A stretch of DNA of 64,000 bases from Haematobia irritans (taxonomy: Eukaryota; Arthropoda; Insecta; Diptera; Muscidae), in NCBI RefSeq assembly GCF_050003625.1, contig NC_134397.1, forward strand, positions 94,901,562-94,965,561, read 5' to 3'. The notes beneath the pieces are model-generated. The model worked only from the letters and a program-made list of their open reading frames with translations, was not told the DNA's origin and searched no databases. A program made the translations under genes and the position numbers. The first letter of the stretch is position 1; the number at the start of each line of letters is the position of its first letter. Below, piece by piece: positions 1-9,998 of this stretch.

Positions 1-848
1 TTGACCTAACTCGAAAAACATATATATGGAAGTTATATCTAAATCTGAACCGATTTCAATAAAATTTCACATACATAGTTACTATGTTGATTTTAGTCCC
101 TCTGCAAAATGTCACGTAAATCAGAGTAAAACTTGTACCTCTGTGGTCATATTAGTCCAAATCGGGCGAATGATATATATGGGAGCTATATCCAAATCTG
201 AACCGATTTCAATAAAATTTACCACACTTTACTACACTACTAATTGTATTCCTAGTGCAACATTTCAAGCAAATTAGGGCAAAACTCTGCCTTCTGGGAC
301 CATATAACTCCATATCGGGCGAAAGATATATATGGGAGCTATATCTAAGTCTGAACCGATTTGAAATAAATTTGGCACAATTAACGATACTATTAAACGT
401 ACTCCTTGTGCAAAATTTGAAGCAAATCAGGACAAAACTCTGGCTTTTGAGGCCATATAAGTCCAAATCGGACGAAAGATATATATGGGAGCTATATCTA
501 AATCTGAACCGATTTGGCTGATATTTTGCATATTTTACGAGAACGGCAAACCATTTGGCTGTACCAAATTTTAAAAAAATAAGTTGATAAATACGTCAAT
601 TATGACCAGATCGGTGATATATATGGCAGCTATATCTAAATCTGAACCGATTCTTTTCAAAATCAATAGCGACTGTCTTTGAGCCAAATTAAATCTCTGA
701 ATTAAAGTCTGCCGGACTTAAACTGCGACCTGTACTTTACACACAAACTTACATATACAGACAGACAGACGGGCATCGCTAAATCGACGTTACATACAAA
801 TGCACAAACTTATTATACCCTGTACCACAGTAGTGGTGAAGGGTATAA
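1..848 (+). mobile_element. Hairpin-ended interspersed element, subfamily C, 5' end outside window
   Basis: This stretch is about six diverged monomers of roughly 100-150 bp, each built round the motif gggagctatatctaaatc followed by tgaaccgattt. After the array comes a cagacagacagacgg stretch and then a 3' end in which tatacccttcaccac-like sequence can fold back (taccctgtaccac / gtggtgaagggta). The same overall plan, array then acagacagac then a hairpin ending gggtataaa, recurs at 23151-25257 and 54691-56398. Open frames here follow the repeat phase and are not genes. I cannot assign a transposon class. The 5' end lies outside the window. Confidence 0.7.
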
Positions 849-871
849 ATAGGGGAATAATGCATATTGTA

Positions 872-1730
872 CACAGAAAAAAATTTCCGTAGTTAAACTA
901 ACTCTAAATTTAACTTATTTTTATTGGAAAAAAAAATTATTTGCTAGTAGTTAAATTTTATTATTTCTATCTAAATTTTCCCCAGCTTAATGCAATCTTA
1001 CTTTTTTTAAGCATGTCTCAAAAATTTTATGAACTAAACGTGAGTATAAAATTCAATGACCGTACACATAAGTTTAAGATGAACTAAAGCTAATGAAAAT
1101 TTTCGTACAATTCCCAAAAATAGTAAGAATGAACTAATGTATGGTTAAAATTGTCATGACTTGGCGCCAATGATTTTCTTCTTTGCCGTTAGTTAATGTG
1201 TTCTTCTAGCAGATGATGTCATTTCCTGAACTGCAGTTAAAAAGTACAACAGGGAATTAAAATTTCCTGGTTTTAGGTTAGGTTAGATTAGGTTAGGTTA
1301 GGTGGCAGCCCGATGTATCAGGCTCACTTAGACTATGCAGTCCATTGTGATACCACATTGGTGAACTTCTCTCTTATCACTGAGTGCTGCCCGATTCCAT
1401 GTTAAGCTCAATGACAAGGGCCCTCCTTTTTATAGCCGAGTCCGGACGGCATTCCACATTGCAGTGAAACCACTTAGAGAAGCTTTGAAACCCTCAGAAA
1501 TGTCACCAGCATTACTGAGGTGGGATAATCCACCGCTGAAAAAATTTTTGGTGTTCGGTCGAAGCAGGAATCGAACCCACGACCTTGTGTATGTAAGGCG
1601 GGCATGCTAACCCTGGTTTCCTGGTTTTAACAACGCTTTGTGGAAATCTCAAAATGTGGAACAAAATTTAGTTCAATTTTCGTGCGAGCTAGTTCATTCT
1701 TTCTATAAAACAGTTCACTTTTTTTCGGTG
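872..1730 (+). mobile_element. MITE family M1, TA-flanked, with nested SINE
   Basis: The ends are CACAGAAAAAAA and TTTTTTTCGGTG (inverted: CACCGAAAAAAA), directly flanked by TA (870-871 and 1731-1732). A shorter copy of the same sequence is at 6903-7332, so the extra length here is the SINE at 1276-1616 plus small indels. TA duplication with short inverted ends points to a non-autonomous Tc1/mariner-type element (inference). No transposase is present. Confidence 0.8.
1276..1616 (-). mobile_element. tRNA-derived SINE, slightly 5'-truncated
   Basis: Reverse-strand copy of the SINE at 7822-8167. It is flanked by a perfect 13-bp target duplication TTTCCTGGTTTTA (1263-1275 and 1617-1629). On the minus strand it has the B-box region (GGGTTCGATTCC) near its 5' end and finishes in CCTAA repeats, seen on the plus strand as ttaggttaggtta. 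About 20 bp of the head, including most of the A box, is missing, so this copy probably cannot be transcribed by RNA polymerase III. It lies inside MITE M1. Confidence 0.88.
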
Positions 1731-1739
1731 TAGCTTATT

Positions 1740-1984
1740 ATATTCGAAATGAAAAATAATAGCTTTCTGTGCCAATTAAACGAAAAGTATTGGTGATAAC
1801 CACAAATAATAATTTCTAATTCGAGTAGGTTGAAAAACTGGGTATTAAGTTTAATTTTACTGAAGACATAAAATGTATGTTTTAAATGTCGTAAAATTAT
1901 ATTTTAATGTGGTAAGTATTATTTCTACTGTTAGTGTAACTTTCCCAAAAATATCGTGTTTGGACGTTCGTTGTAAGAATTATA
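1740..1984. other. AT-rich DNA, nothing recognised
   Basis: No coding frame, inverted repeat or family match could be supported between the MITE at 1730 and the ATATGTTTGG-family fragment. Confidence 0.5.
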
Positions 1985-2192
1985 TGCTTCTGTGCAAACA
2001 TTTTTTCTATTAAAAAATTTATTCACGTAAACATATTATGTTGTAACATATTAACATTTCGATTGCAAACATAATATACTAGTTTTCAAACACAATATTC
2101 TTGTACCCACACATATTGTGTTAAATTTTTTTTTGTCCCAAACATCTTATTTTTGTATCCAAACATATAAAAAACACACTTTTTCCTCCGTG
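1985..2192 (-). mobile_element. ATATGTTTGG-family MITE fragment
   Basis: Read on the minus strand it starts CACGGAGGAAAAAGTG and contains repeated atatgtttgg and cacaatat words, as do the better copies at 35147-35658 and 62957-63343. The plus-strand right edge reads ctccgtg followed by TA. The left edge is unclear and the copy is diverged. Confidence 0.5.
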
Positions 2193-2509
2193 TACATATG
2201 CGTATATATATGCATGCATATGAGAATATATACACGTATGCATTTATTTGCGGTATATTTGTTTAAGGCACATTGGTTTTATTGCAATATTTGCAAATTA
2301 GTTTGTATTGAATTTAATGATGATACATATCAATGTAAATTAGAATTTGAAATTCTAATGAAACTCGGTAGATAGGGATTGTCTATGAGTTAAGGTCTAA
2401 CATACTAATGTATTTTGATTTTAATTCCATTTTGATAATTTTAAATCAAAACAGTTAATGTAAACAAATAATGTGTATTTTTGACCACATACAGACACAT
2501 ACGAGTATC

Positions 2510-2760
2510 TATATGCACACACACACGCACGCACACTCGCGCAATTTGCTATTGTGGCATACGTCATTATTACCAAATGCAATTGCGTGTCAACACATTG
2601 ACTCGTACAGACATAACGATGCATGACAATAACAACAATTGTAACATTGCTATAATTAAATGCACGTGGCCATAAACAATATTATTCGATTTGTGTATGT
2701 GTGTGTGTGTGCATGTGTTGTGTACGTATGTGGCAAGTTTGTGTGGCACTTCTGACATTT
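2510..2760. repeat. CA/GT-rich microsatellite stretches
   Basis: Interrupted CA repeats near 2515-2530 and a GT run near 2697-2715 (tgtgtgtgtgtgc) lie in otherwise unique DNA. The open frames on both strands here consist of Cys/Val/His/Thr-rich microsatellite translation and are not credible genes. Confidence 0.75.
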
Positions 2761-3159
2761 AAAGGCTTATTCGCACCTGTGTTTGTGATAAGTTGCAAAT
2801 AGCAGGCGTGTATTTAGATATACTGGGGATTGCCAGTTACTACACGCAAAAAAATAATTCTTTCCTCCCAAACGAAATTTTAGACAAACAAAGTTCGTTT
2901 CTCATTTGCTTTTCGCTGTAAGGAAGTGTATTTGGAAGAAAAGTATATACTTTTTGTGATAAACGTTTTTTCTTTTCCAGGATGTAAAAACAATTTCATA
3001 AAGACAAACTAAAAAAAACATTGTTGTCTTGCTAATTGCATTTTCCCTCACATCTTTCTCACATCCACGAGGTTTTTTAGTTCTTAACACCTTTTTCTGT
3101 AATACCAACAATGTAGAAGAAATTATACGATTTTATAAATTTATAAAATTTGTTTACCT

Positions 3160-3234
3160 TTCGCCTGGACGGAGAATCGAACCGCGGACCATGCACTTTG
3201 TAAGCCAACACACTAACCACTGAGCTACGTACCT
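3160..3234 (-). repeat. tRNA-like SINE head (not a functional tRNA)
   Basis: On the minus strand it reads TAGCTCAGTGGTTAGTG (A-box like) and, about 35 bp on, GGTTCGATTCTCC (B-box like), with a CTTACAA stretch in the anticodon-loop position. The T-arm pairs poorly and no good acceptor stem is seen. I call it a tRNA-derived module captured in the MITE, not a tRNA gene. Confidence 0.65.
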
Positions 3235-3345
3235 GTTATGGTCATCAATAGATAAATATCCATATAAGCTATATATATAGCATAGCTTGCGGCGCCCACG
3301 AACCGAATAAACAACGTTTATTTAACAGAAACAAACATTTAGTTT

Positions 3346-3418
3346 GGCACCGTGGAGCAGTGGTTGCTACGCCCGACTTGCATGCCAAGGGTCGTGGGTT
3401 CGATCCCTGCTTCGACCA
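3346..3418 (+). repeat. tRNA-like SINE head followed by T-runs
   Basis: It contains GTGGAGCAGTGGTTGC (A-box like) and GTGGGTTCGATCCC (B box), and ends CTTCGACCA. It resembles the head of the SINE at 7822, including the CTTGCAT anticodon-loop region seen in Ala(TGC) tRNAs. Two long T-runs follow directly, which would terminate RNA polymerase III. The acceptor stem does not pair well, so a working tRNA is unlikely. Confidence 0.65.
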
Positions 3419-3941
3419 ATTTTTTTTTTTTGTTTTGTTTTTTTTTTTTTTACATATATTCCAGATATGTTCGGAAGATTCCGAAAAAATGTTCAACATT
3501 ACATTGTACTATATTAAATGTTGAACTGTTAAATGTGTCTTATTAAAGACCTAAAGTCAGAAAAGAACAGTGTTTGATATAAACGAAATGGACTGTGTTG
3601 TTGTTTCAAAAATAACTTTTTTTATTGAAAGAATAAAAAATTTGTAACAAACGAATTTTTTTGGTGATAAAAGTTTAAAATTCAATAAACTCTAACAAAA
3701 GAAAAACGTTTTCGGTGCACGTTTTCCAAACGTTTTTTTTCTTTGCGTGTATGTTTTCTCCATTTGGCCAATGTATTATAGTACATTACTAATATTTGTT
3801 TGTTTTTATTTTATGTAATAAAATCAGTAACACAGTGCATATATTCAGATGCTATAAAATTAAACATTATTGCATTTACTCTCAAAAAGTGGCACGATAC
3901 AATCATTAAAGGTAGTAACATTATTACTACAACAACACTAA

Positions 3942-4001
3942 ACAAGTATTTACAGCAGTAAGTTCGGTCGGGCCGAATCTTAAATACCCACTACCACACC
4001 C
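3942..4001 (+). mobile_element. Hairpin-ended element, subfamily A, 5' stub
   Basis: The stub reads acaagtatttacagcagtaag, then ttcggtcgggccgaatc and taaatacccactacca. This matches the 5' end of the element at 54691 almost base for base, then stops. Only the terminal ~60 bp remain. Confidence 0.75.
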
Positions 4002-4176
4002 AGAAAAAAGTGACCACTTCTTTAAGTTAAAATGAACTCATTGTGAAGAAAGTTGAACTTCGTATAGCGCCAAAGACATTTTTATTTGTTTGAACGATGT
4101 GATTTTCATAAAAATTAGGTAGAATGCATTCCATATATTAGTTAACATTTTCCTATATTTATGTACCACTATACTA

Positions 4177-5086
4177 CACCGAAAGAATTCTCTTCGTTAA
4201 TTTTACGAAGAATTCTTCATTAACTATTCTTCCTGAATTCTTCATTAAAATAACGAAATTTTCATTCATTTTCGTAGATTTTACGAAGAACATTTTACGA
4301 ATATACGAAACTTCTACGAAACATTCTACATTAACTTTTCTTCGTAAAAAGTTCTTACTTTTAACGAAACTTTCTTCACATTTCATGAATTTTGTGAAGA
4401 AGTTTTTACGAATATTTTACGAAACATTCTGCGTTAAAATTTCTTCATAAAAAGCACGAAACATTTTCTTTGAAATAACGAAGAAGTTTCATTGAAGTTG
4501 TAAAATTTCCGTTCGCGGCATTAAATTGTCTTTTATAATGTGCTTGAGTGTATTCCTTTATTCTATTTTTTATGCAAGTCTATGTTACTTCTCATTTGGG
4601 TGATAGCGCGCTATGAATAAAAGTGAATCAATAAAACTAAAAATTATTCAAAAACTTAAGATGTAAATGATGATGATGTCATTTTTCACACTTGTAACTA
4701 CAACCAAATGCACTTTCGACTGTAAATTTTTTTCTAAAAGTTCGAACATTTTTGAAAAAAAAGTACGAAAGTTTTTCATAAAAAGTACGAACATTTTTCA
4801 TAAAAACTACCAAAGTTTTTCATAAAAAGTACGAAACATTTTCATAAAAAGAACGAAATTGTTTCATAAAAAGTACGAAGATTTTTCATAAAAAGTACGA
4901 AGATTCTTCATAAAAAGTACGAATTTTTTTTTACAAACTACGAAAATTTTGGAAGAACTTTTCTTCGTAAAAAGTACGAAATATTTCGTACTTTTAATGA
5001 AAAGTTTCTTTGGTTGTAAAACAATGACAAATTTCGTACTTTTAACGAAATTTTTCGTTCTTTTTACGAAGAAAATTCTTTCGGTG
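4177..5086 (+). mobile_element. MITE, CACCGAAAG ends, TA-flanked, with internal 22-bp repeats
   Basis: The ends CACCGAAAGAATTCTCTTCG and CGAAGAAAATTCTTTCGGTG are inverted copies of each other (about 20 bp) and are flanked by TA at 4175-4176 and 5087-5088. The interior repeats acgaa-rich words (ttttacgaag, aaagtacgaa) on both strands. It interrupts an older palindromic element: gcattccatatatta at about 4128 pairs with tatatggaatg at about 5123. No coding capacity is seen. TA duplication suggests Tc1/mariner-type mobilisation (inference). Confidence 0.85.
4735..4960 (+). repeat. Imperfect 22-bp tandem repeat inside MITE
   Basis: About nine units of the pattern cataaaaagtacgaagattttt, with single-base changes and small indels. 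This is part of the MITE at 4177-5086. Confidence 0.75.
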
Positions 5087-5172
5087 TACAGAATGAAAAA
5101 GTTTCACTGAATTGAATTCATATATGGAATGATTTTATTGAACCTTTTTCATTAATTTGGACAAATCTTACA

Positions 5173-5689
5173 CACTCAAAAAAAAGTGAACTCTCTATTT
5201 CACTAAAGCCATATTAACTTTATATTAGTTCATAGAATCATTATGTTTGGAAAAAGTTTATTTTAGTCAAATAATTTTTTGCGTATGTTAGTTAAATGAA
5301 CTAAAAAACGGGAAAAAGTTATACACAAATAAAGCATAAAGATTTCCTAATTTCGTATTTCTTACAAAATAGTTCATTATTTCTTTAAATTTGCAAATTT
5401 TACCAAAAATGTGTCCATCATGAACTTCGTATGTCACTAAAGACATTCTTGCAATTTTGAACTCCAAGATTTCTCTTAAAACTACAAGATTTTCTTCAAC
5501 TACTGAAAAAATTTAGTTATGTCTAATAAATTTTCTTGAATTTGTCGAAAAATATTTACTTATTTTTGTTATATCGGAGTGATGCCAGCGCTTGTAATAC
5601 CGTTTAGTTAAAATTTTCTAAAAAAGTTCCAAATTTTCTAAAATTAATCGAAAGTTATCTTTCCTGGTGGGTTCACTGTTTTTTCAGTG
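5173..5689 (-). mobile_element. MITE family M4, CACTG/CACTC ends, copy 1
   Basis: It starts CACTCAAAAAAAAGTGAAC and ends GTTCACTGTTTTTTCAGTG, an inverted pair, and is directly flanked by CA (5171-5172, 5690-5691). Plus-strand copies lie at 38471-38976 and 44128-44640 with the same interior (atgtctttagtgacatacga, gaaaatttattaga). It is about 510 bp and non-coding. Confidence 0.85.
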
Positions 5690-5691
5690 CA

Positions 5692-6780
5692 TATTTGTTG
5701 TAAACCTTTTACTTCAAAATTAGAACTGCTAATCTTCGTTTTTAAATACAATTTTATTTATTTATATAGACAATTTTTTCTTCAATAAAAGACAGGTTTT
5801 GTTAATATATTAAATATATTTATTAAGAATCAACAGCATCGAAATATTAGTTTATTATTCCACTATTTCTAATTTTCATGTAATGTTATCAACTGTAAAA
5901 CGTAATTTTTTTCTTCTTCTTGTGCCTTTCACTTTTAATAAGTTGCTGCCTAACGATTTTGTCCCCATTTGACAATTTCAATGCCTACAAATATAAAAAA
6001 TTATAAACCAATTTTTTCACGAATGAATGTTTCCTGATGAATGAAGGGGTTGTTATTCTGTTGGTGTTTTCTTTCTTTGTACACCATCACGAACATTGAT
6101 AGACTTATTGTTTGCTATTTATGTTTAATAATTTTCAAAAAACGAAAATTGTTCTCACTAATTTAAAATAACACATATTTTATTTGTTATTTATTTATTA
6201 TATTATTTTACTATATTATTTTTTAACAATCTCTCCGTATACCATAACAACGCGATTCCAACTTAAAAACAACCCACGCGCAATCATATCGATTACACAG
6301 ATGACAGGTATCGATTACAGGTAGACAAAAGAGATATAGGAAAATTTCCTATTTTTAAGTTTTGGAAGGATTGAAGACTTCTTAGTACGAATGAACTAAA
6401 CTATATTTCTATGCCAAGTGTTATTCGTATGTATGATAAGCTTTCTATAATAAAGGAAGTCAGAGTTATCATTTTATAAGAAATTTTACTAAATTTGAGG
6501 AAACTTGGTTTTAGTACGGCTTTTGTTTATTTTTACGAATGCTTTGTTATCAGTGAATAAAATTTTCTTGTTCAGTAGTAAATTCTTATACCCTTATTCT
6601 AGTTAATGAACTATTCCTAACTGCTTTCAGTTTAGGATTTTTTTACTGGAACAAGTAAATTTTATTATTTCACACAAAAATTTAACTTAATGGAAATAAA
6701 ATGGCTAAACTAAATTGATGAACATTTTTTCCTTTAGTTTCGAAGACACTTTTTTCTGGGTGCATGTATCCTTTGAAAAC
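5692..6780. other. AT-rich DNA without recognised gene
   Basis: I see no supported coding frame. Two DRE-like words (TATCGATT) near 6288 and 6309 sit beside CAGGTAT/CAGGTAG words. The remainder is AT-rich, with M1-like words (aatttaacttaatggaaat) near 6680. Confidence 0.5.
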
Positions 6781-6902
6781 TTCGTCGTAGCGGGTTACTT
6801 GATAATATATAGAATTCCAGGGGGATTTGATGATAGATATTCTCCAAAGCAAATCAGTTCAACCAGTACGCTTCCCGAAGATACATTTAAAGATTCTACC
6901 TA

Positions 6903-7332
6903 CACAGAAAAAAATTTCCATGGTTAAACTAACGCTAAATTTAACTTATTTTTATTGGAAAATTTTAGTTAAATTTTATTATTTTTATCATTTCCACAGC
7001 TTAATGAAATCTTAATGAAATCTTACTTTTTTTTAAGTATGTATCAAAAATTTTATGAACTAACCGTGAGTATAAAGTTCAGTGACCGCACACATAAGTT
7101 CAAAAGCAAATGAAAATTTTCGTACGATTCCCAAAAATAGTAAGAATGAATTACTGTATCGTTAAAATTGTCATGATTTGGCGCCAATGATTTTCTTCTT
7201 TACTTTTAGTTAATTTTTTCTTTTAACAACGCTTTGTTTTCACAAAATCTCAAAATGTGGAGTAAAATTTAGTTCAATTTTCGTGCGTGATAGTTCATTC
7301 TTCCTATAAAATAGTTCACTTTTTTTTCGGTG
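6903..7332 (+). mobile_element. MITE family M1, compact copy
   Basis: The ends CACAGAAAAAAATTTCC and TTTTTTTTCGGTG are flanked by TA at 6901-6902 and 7333-7334. It is 430 bp and is the cleanest M1 copy for defining the family. It is non-coding and inserted into the subfamily A element. Confidence 0.85.
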
Positions 7333-7639
7333 TATGAAGACTAGATCAGATTCTGGATCTTCACCAACCGTTTTTATTTAGAGTTTTAGAGGAATCATAA
7401 ACATCTCGTGTACTAGTATGTGTGCAAGAAAATAATGAAATAACGTTTTGATTTGAAATCTAAAATTTGTAGATTTTTACCCCCATTAATCAAAATATTA
7501 CGAGAAGAAAAATTTGGAAATTTCACATTCAGTTTCAAGCAATTTTCATGATCATTACGCATTCTATACCCTCCAGAAGTGAAATTTGTGTATATGGAGG
7601 CCTTACCAAATGGACCGATAAAAACTAAATCCGATACAG

Positions 7640-9998
7640 CACACAAAAAAAATTTTTTTTTTGATTTCAATCACGAAAATCGCGGATTCAATCATTTTTT
7701 TAATTGAAATGTCTTCAACCACGAAAATGATAGTATCAATCACCCATTTTGATTGAAAACCAACACGATTTTCAATTAAAAATTTAATTGTATTTTGTCA
7801 CGGAATCAATTAATTGTGTGAGCCACCGTGGTGCAATGGTTAGCATGCCCGCCTTGCATACACAAGGTCGTGGGTTCGATTCCTGCTTCGACCAAACACC
7901 AAAAAAAAGTTTTTCAGCGGTGGATTATCCCACCTCAGTAATGCTGGTGACATTTCTGAGGGTTTCAAAGCTTCTCTAAGTGGTTTCACTGCAATGTGGA
8001 ACGCCGTTCGGACTCGGCTATAAAAAGGAGGTCCCTTGTCATTGAGCTTAACATGGAATCGGGCAGCACTCAGTGATAAGAGAGAAGTTCACCAATGTGG
8101 TATCACAATGGACTGAATAGTCTAAGTGAGCCTGATACATCGGGCTGCCACCTAACCTAACCTAACCTGTGTGATTGAATCAATTAAAAAATTGATTGGT
8201 TTTTTACATAAAATTCAATCACAGTTTTAATTGAATCAATTAAAACTTTAATTGATTTCGCGACAAAAATCAATCAACTAGTTAATTGATTCAATTAAAT
8301 TATTAATTGATATTAGCTATAAATTTCAATCAAAAATGTATATATTGCGTCCCCAATATCTTATTTAGTTTTATGCGTTTCTAATAAAAAAATCTTCTAT
8401 ATTTTATTTTTCTGAATTATACTATAGACTAAAGAATTTGGTTTTTGTTATTTGTGTGTTTTATTCTAACATAACTTAGACATACAATTATTATCAATAA
8501 CAACTAAAGGGTTAAAAAAAAATAAACTATATACATCATTATCTTCCTTATCATATTAACGATGTCAGCATATCCTTCTAATATTTAGATGCGCCTACAT
8601 TTCTAATAAATCAGCAGCCTGTAAGCTAAATTAGTTTTTTTTCTGAAAGTAAACAGAATAATTCGAATTTAATTTTGTTCAATTAAAAGTTAATTTTGTT
8701 AAACATTACCTGCACAGAATATCAACTTCAATTCTTAGTTCCAGGTTGCAGATTTATAATCTTCTTTTGCAATTGTAGTCTTTTAGCATAAAAAGGTGTA
8801 TTAAGGAGCTCGGTAATTTAATTTTAGTTACAATTCCTTTCCAAAATTTCCACACATTGAAATCATCTATTAAACTTTGAACCAATCAAAGGCACAAATA
8901 ATGTCAAAACAATGTAATATTTGGTATTATATTGATGATACTTAGCAAATTCTGGAAATAGAAAAAAAATATAAATGGAAAATACATCTTTTTATTATTT
9001 TCGGATATTTTCCATATTTTTAAATCCAAAAGAAAGAACTTTTTTACCATTAAATAATTCAGCTCATTAGTTTATATATCAGATATACTGCTCTCTACTT
9101 GGGTTCAAACTGAAAAAGGCAGGTAAAACAAAAATGCAATTTAATGACAACGCTACTTCGCAACTTCAAGGTGAATCTTGCAAAAAACCCATACCGCTCT
9201 TCGTTTTAAGAAAACTAGAAATGAAAAAGATTAAAAGATCAATACGGTACCCACCTTTTGGTTGCAAACATATTCTTATATATTTGACAAAATGATGGAG
9301 TTGATGGGATTGATTGGTCAATTTCACGAAATAAAATTTCTCACTAAAAGAAATGAATAAAAAATATATTACCTTAGTCCGTTTAATGTAAACAGGCTTC
9401 AATGGAAAACGGTATTCACATTTCACATTTGCTTACCTTCAATAAACGTAGATTGTTTTCCATTTTTACAATACCACAAAACATAATACATACAGGTAAT
9501 TTCAAATGCGTTCTGCCATATATTTTTTCAAACCTTTACCACGTTGTCATTTGTTGTTGCACACTTTATTTATTTCAACCCTTTGCTATGATATGTTGTT
9601 GCGTTCAAAATATTTATGCACACATTTCAAACGCAGCAGACAGAATGTCGTCAATCATGTTTTTCAATTTACGCGAAAAACAAAAACCCAACCGTTCGTT
9701 ACGAGTTACTTCCACAGACTTGTTGTTGAATAAATACCCATTCTCTTGTTCTCTTTTCGCTGTATCCATCGCTCAAAATTATTCAATTTCAATCACAAAG
9801 GTGATTGGATCAATCACATGTTTAATTGGAAACGGATCACGCTTGTAATTGAAAATTGTTTCCGAATTGATTAACAAATTGATTGAATCATTTAATATTT
9901 TAATTGGAAACGTAACAAATATCAATAAATTTTTTAATTGGGTTTTATTCGGATTTGATTAAATAATTAATTGAATCAATTAACATGTTAATTGGAGT
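7640..9998. mobile_element. tcaattaa-rich element (large copy, boundaries approximate)
   Basis: Both flanks carry dense taattgaatcaattaa words and caatcacgaaaatcg near the left edge, as in smaller copies at 41402-41662 and 54600-54690. The outer limits are set by where the subfamily A element stops and resumes. The middle (8340-9780) has no such words and may be the element's interior or later insertions. The 148-codon frame at 9402-9848 overlaps the junction and has no recognisable domain. Confidence 0.55.
7822..8167 (+). mobile_element. tRNA-derived SINE, full-length copy
   Basis: The A box is TGGTGCAATGG (7829-7839), the B box GGTTCGATTCC (7873-7883), and the tRNA-like head ends at CTTCGACCA. 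A tRNA-unrelated body follows, and the tail is CCTAACCTAACCT instead of poly-A. A 7-bp duplication TGTGTGA (7815-7821, 8168-8174) flanks it. RNA polymerase III transcription from the two boxes is expected from the family type. Copies lie at 1276-1616 (minus) and 12693-12776 (3' fragment). Confidence 0.9.

Larger units (their letters stand above)
2843..3749 (+). mobile_element. Composite MITE with two tRNA-like modules, copy 1
   Basis: The inverted ends are CACGCAAAAAAA and TTCTTTGCGTG, flanked by TA (2841-2842, 3750-3751). Inside are a minus-strand tRNA-like head (3160-3234) and a plus-strand tRNA-like head (3346-3418) pointing away from each other. A second copy at 50807-51577 has the same ends and both modules, so the set has moved as one unit. 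Relative to that copy, this one has about 115 extra bp between the two modules (about 3231-3345). No protein is encoded. Confidence 0.82.

Noticed and set aside
3346..3418. Genuine tRNA gene
   Set aside because: A and B boxes are present but acceptor and T stems pair poorly, the same module is repeated inside a MITE and in a SINE.
6285..6325. Pair of DRE-like (TATCGATT) and CAGGTA words as a promoter or boundary element
   Set aside because: Only two or three short words in non-coding DNA with no gene nearby; too weak to call.
9402..9848. Longest simple ORF apart from the transposase region (148 codons)
   Set aside because: Cys/Ile/Phe-rich, no domain, ends inside a tcaattaa repeat, and a second frame overlaps it; most likely chance.
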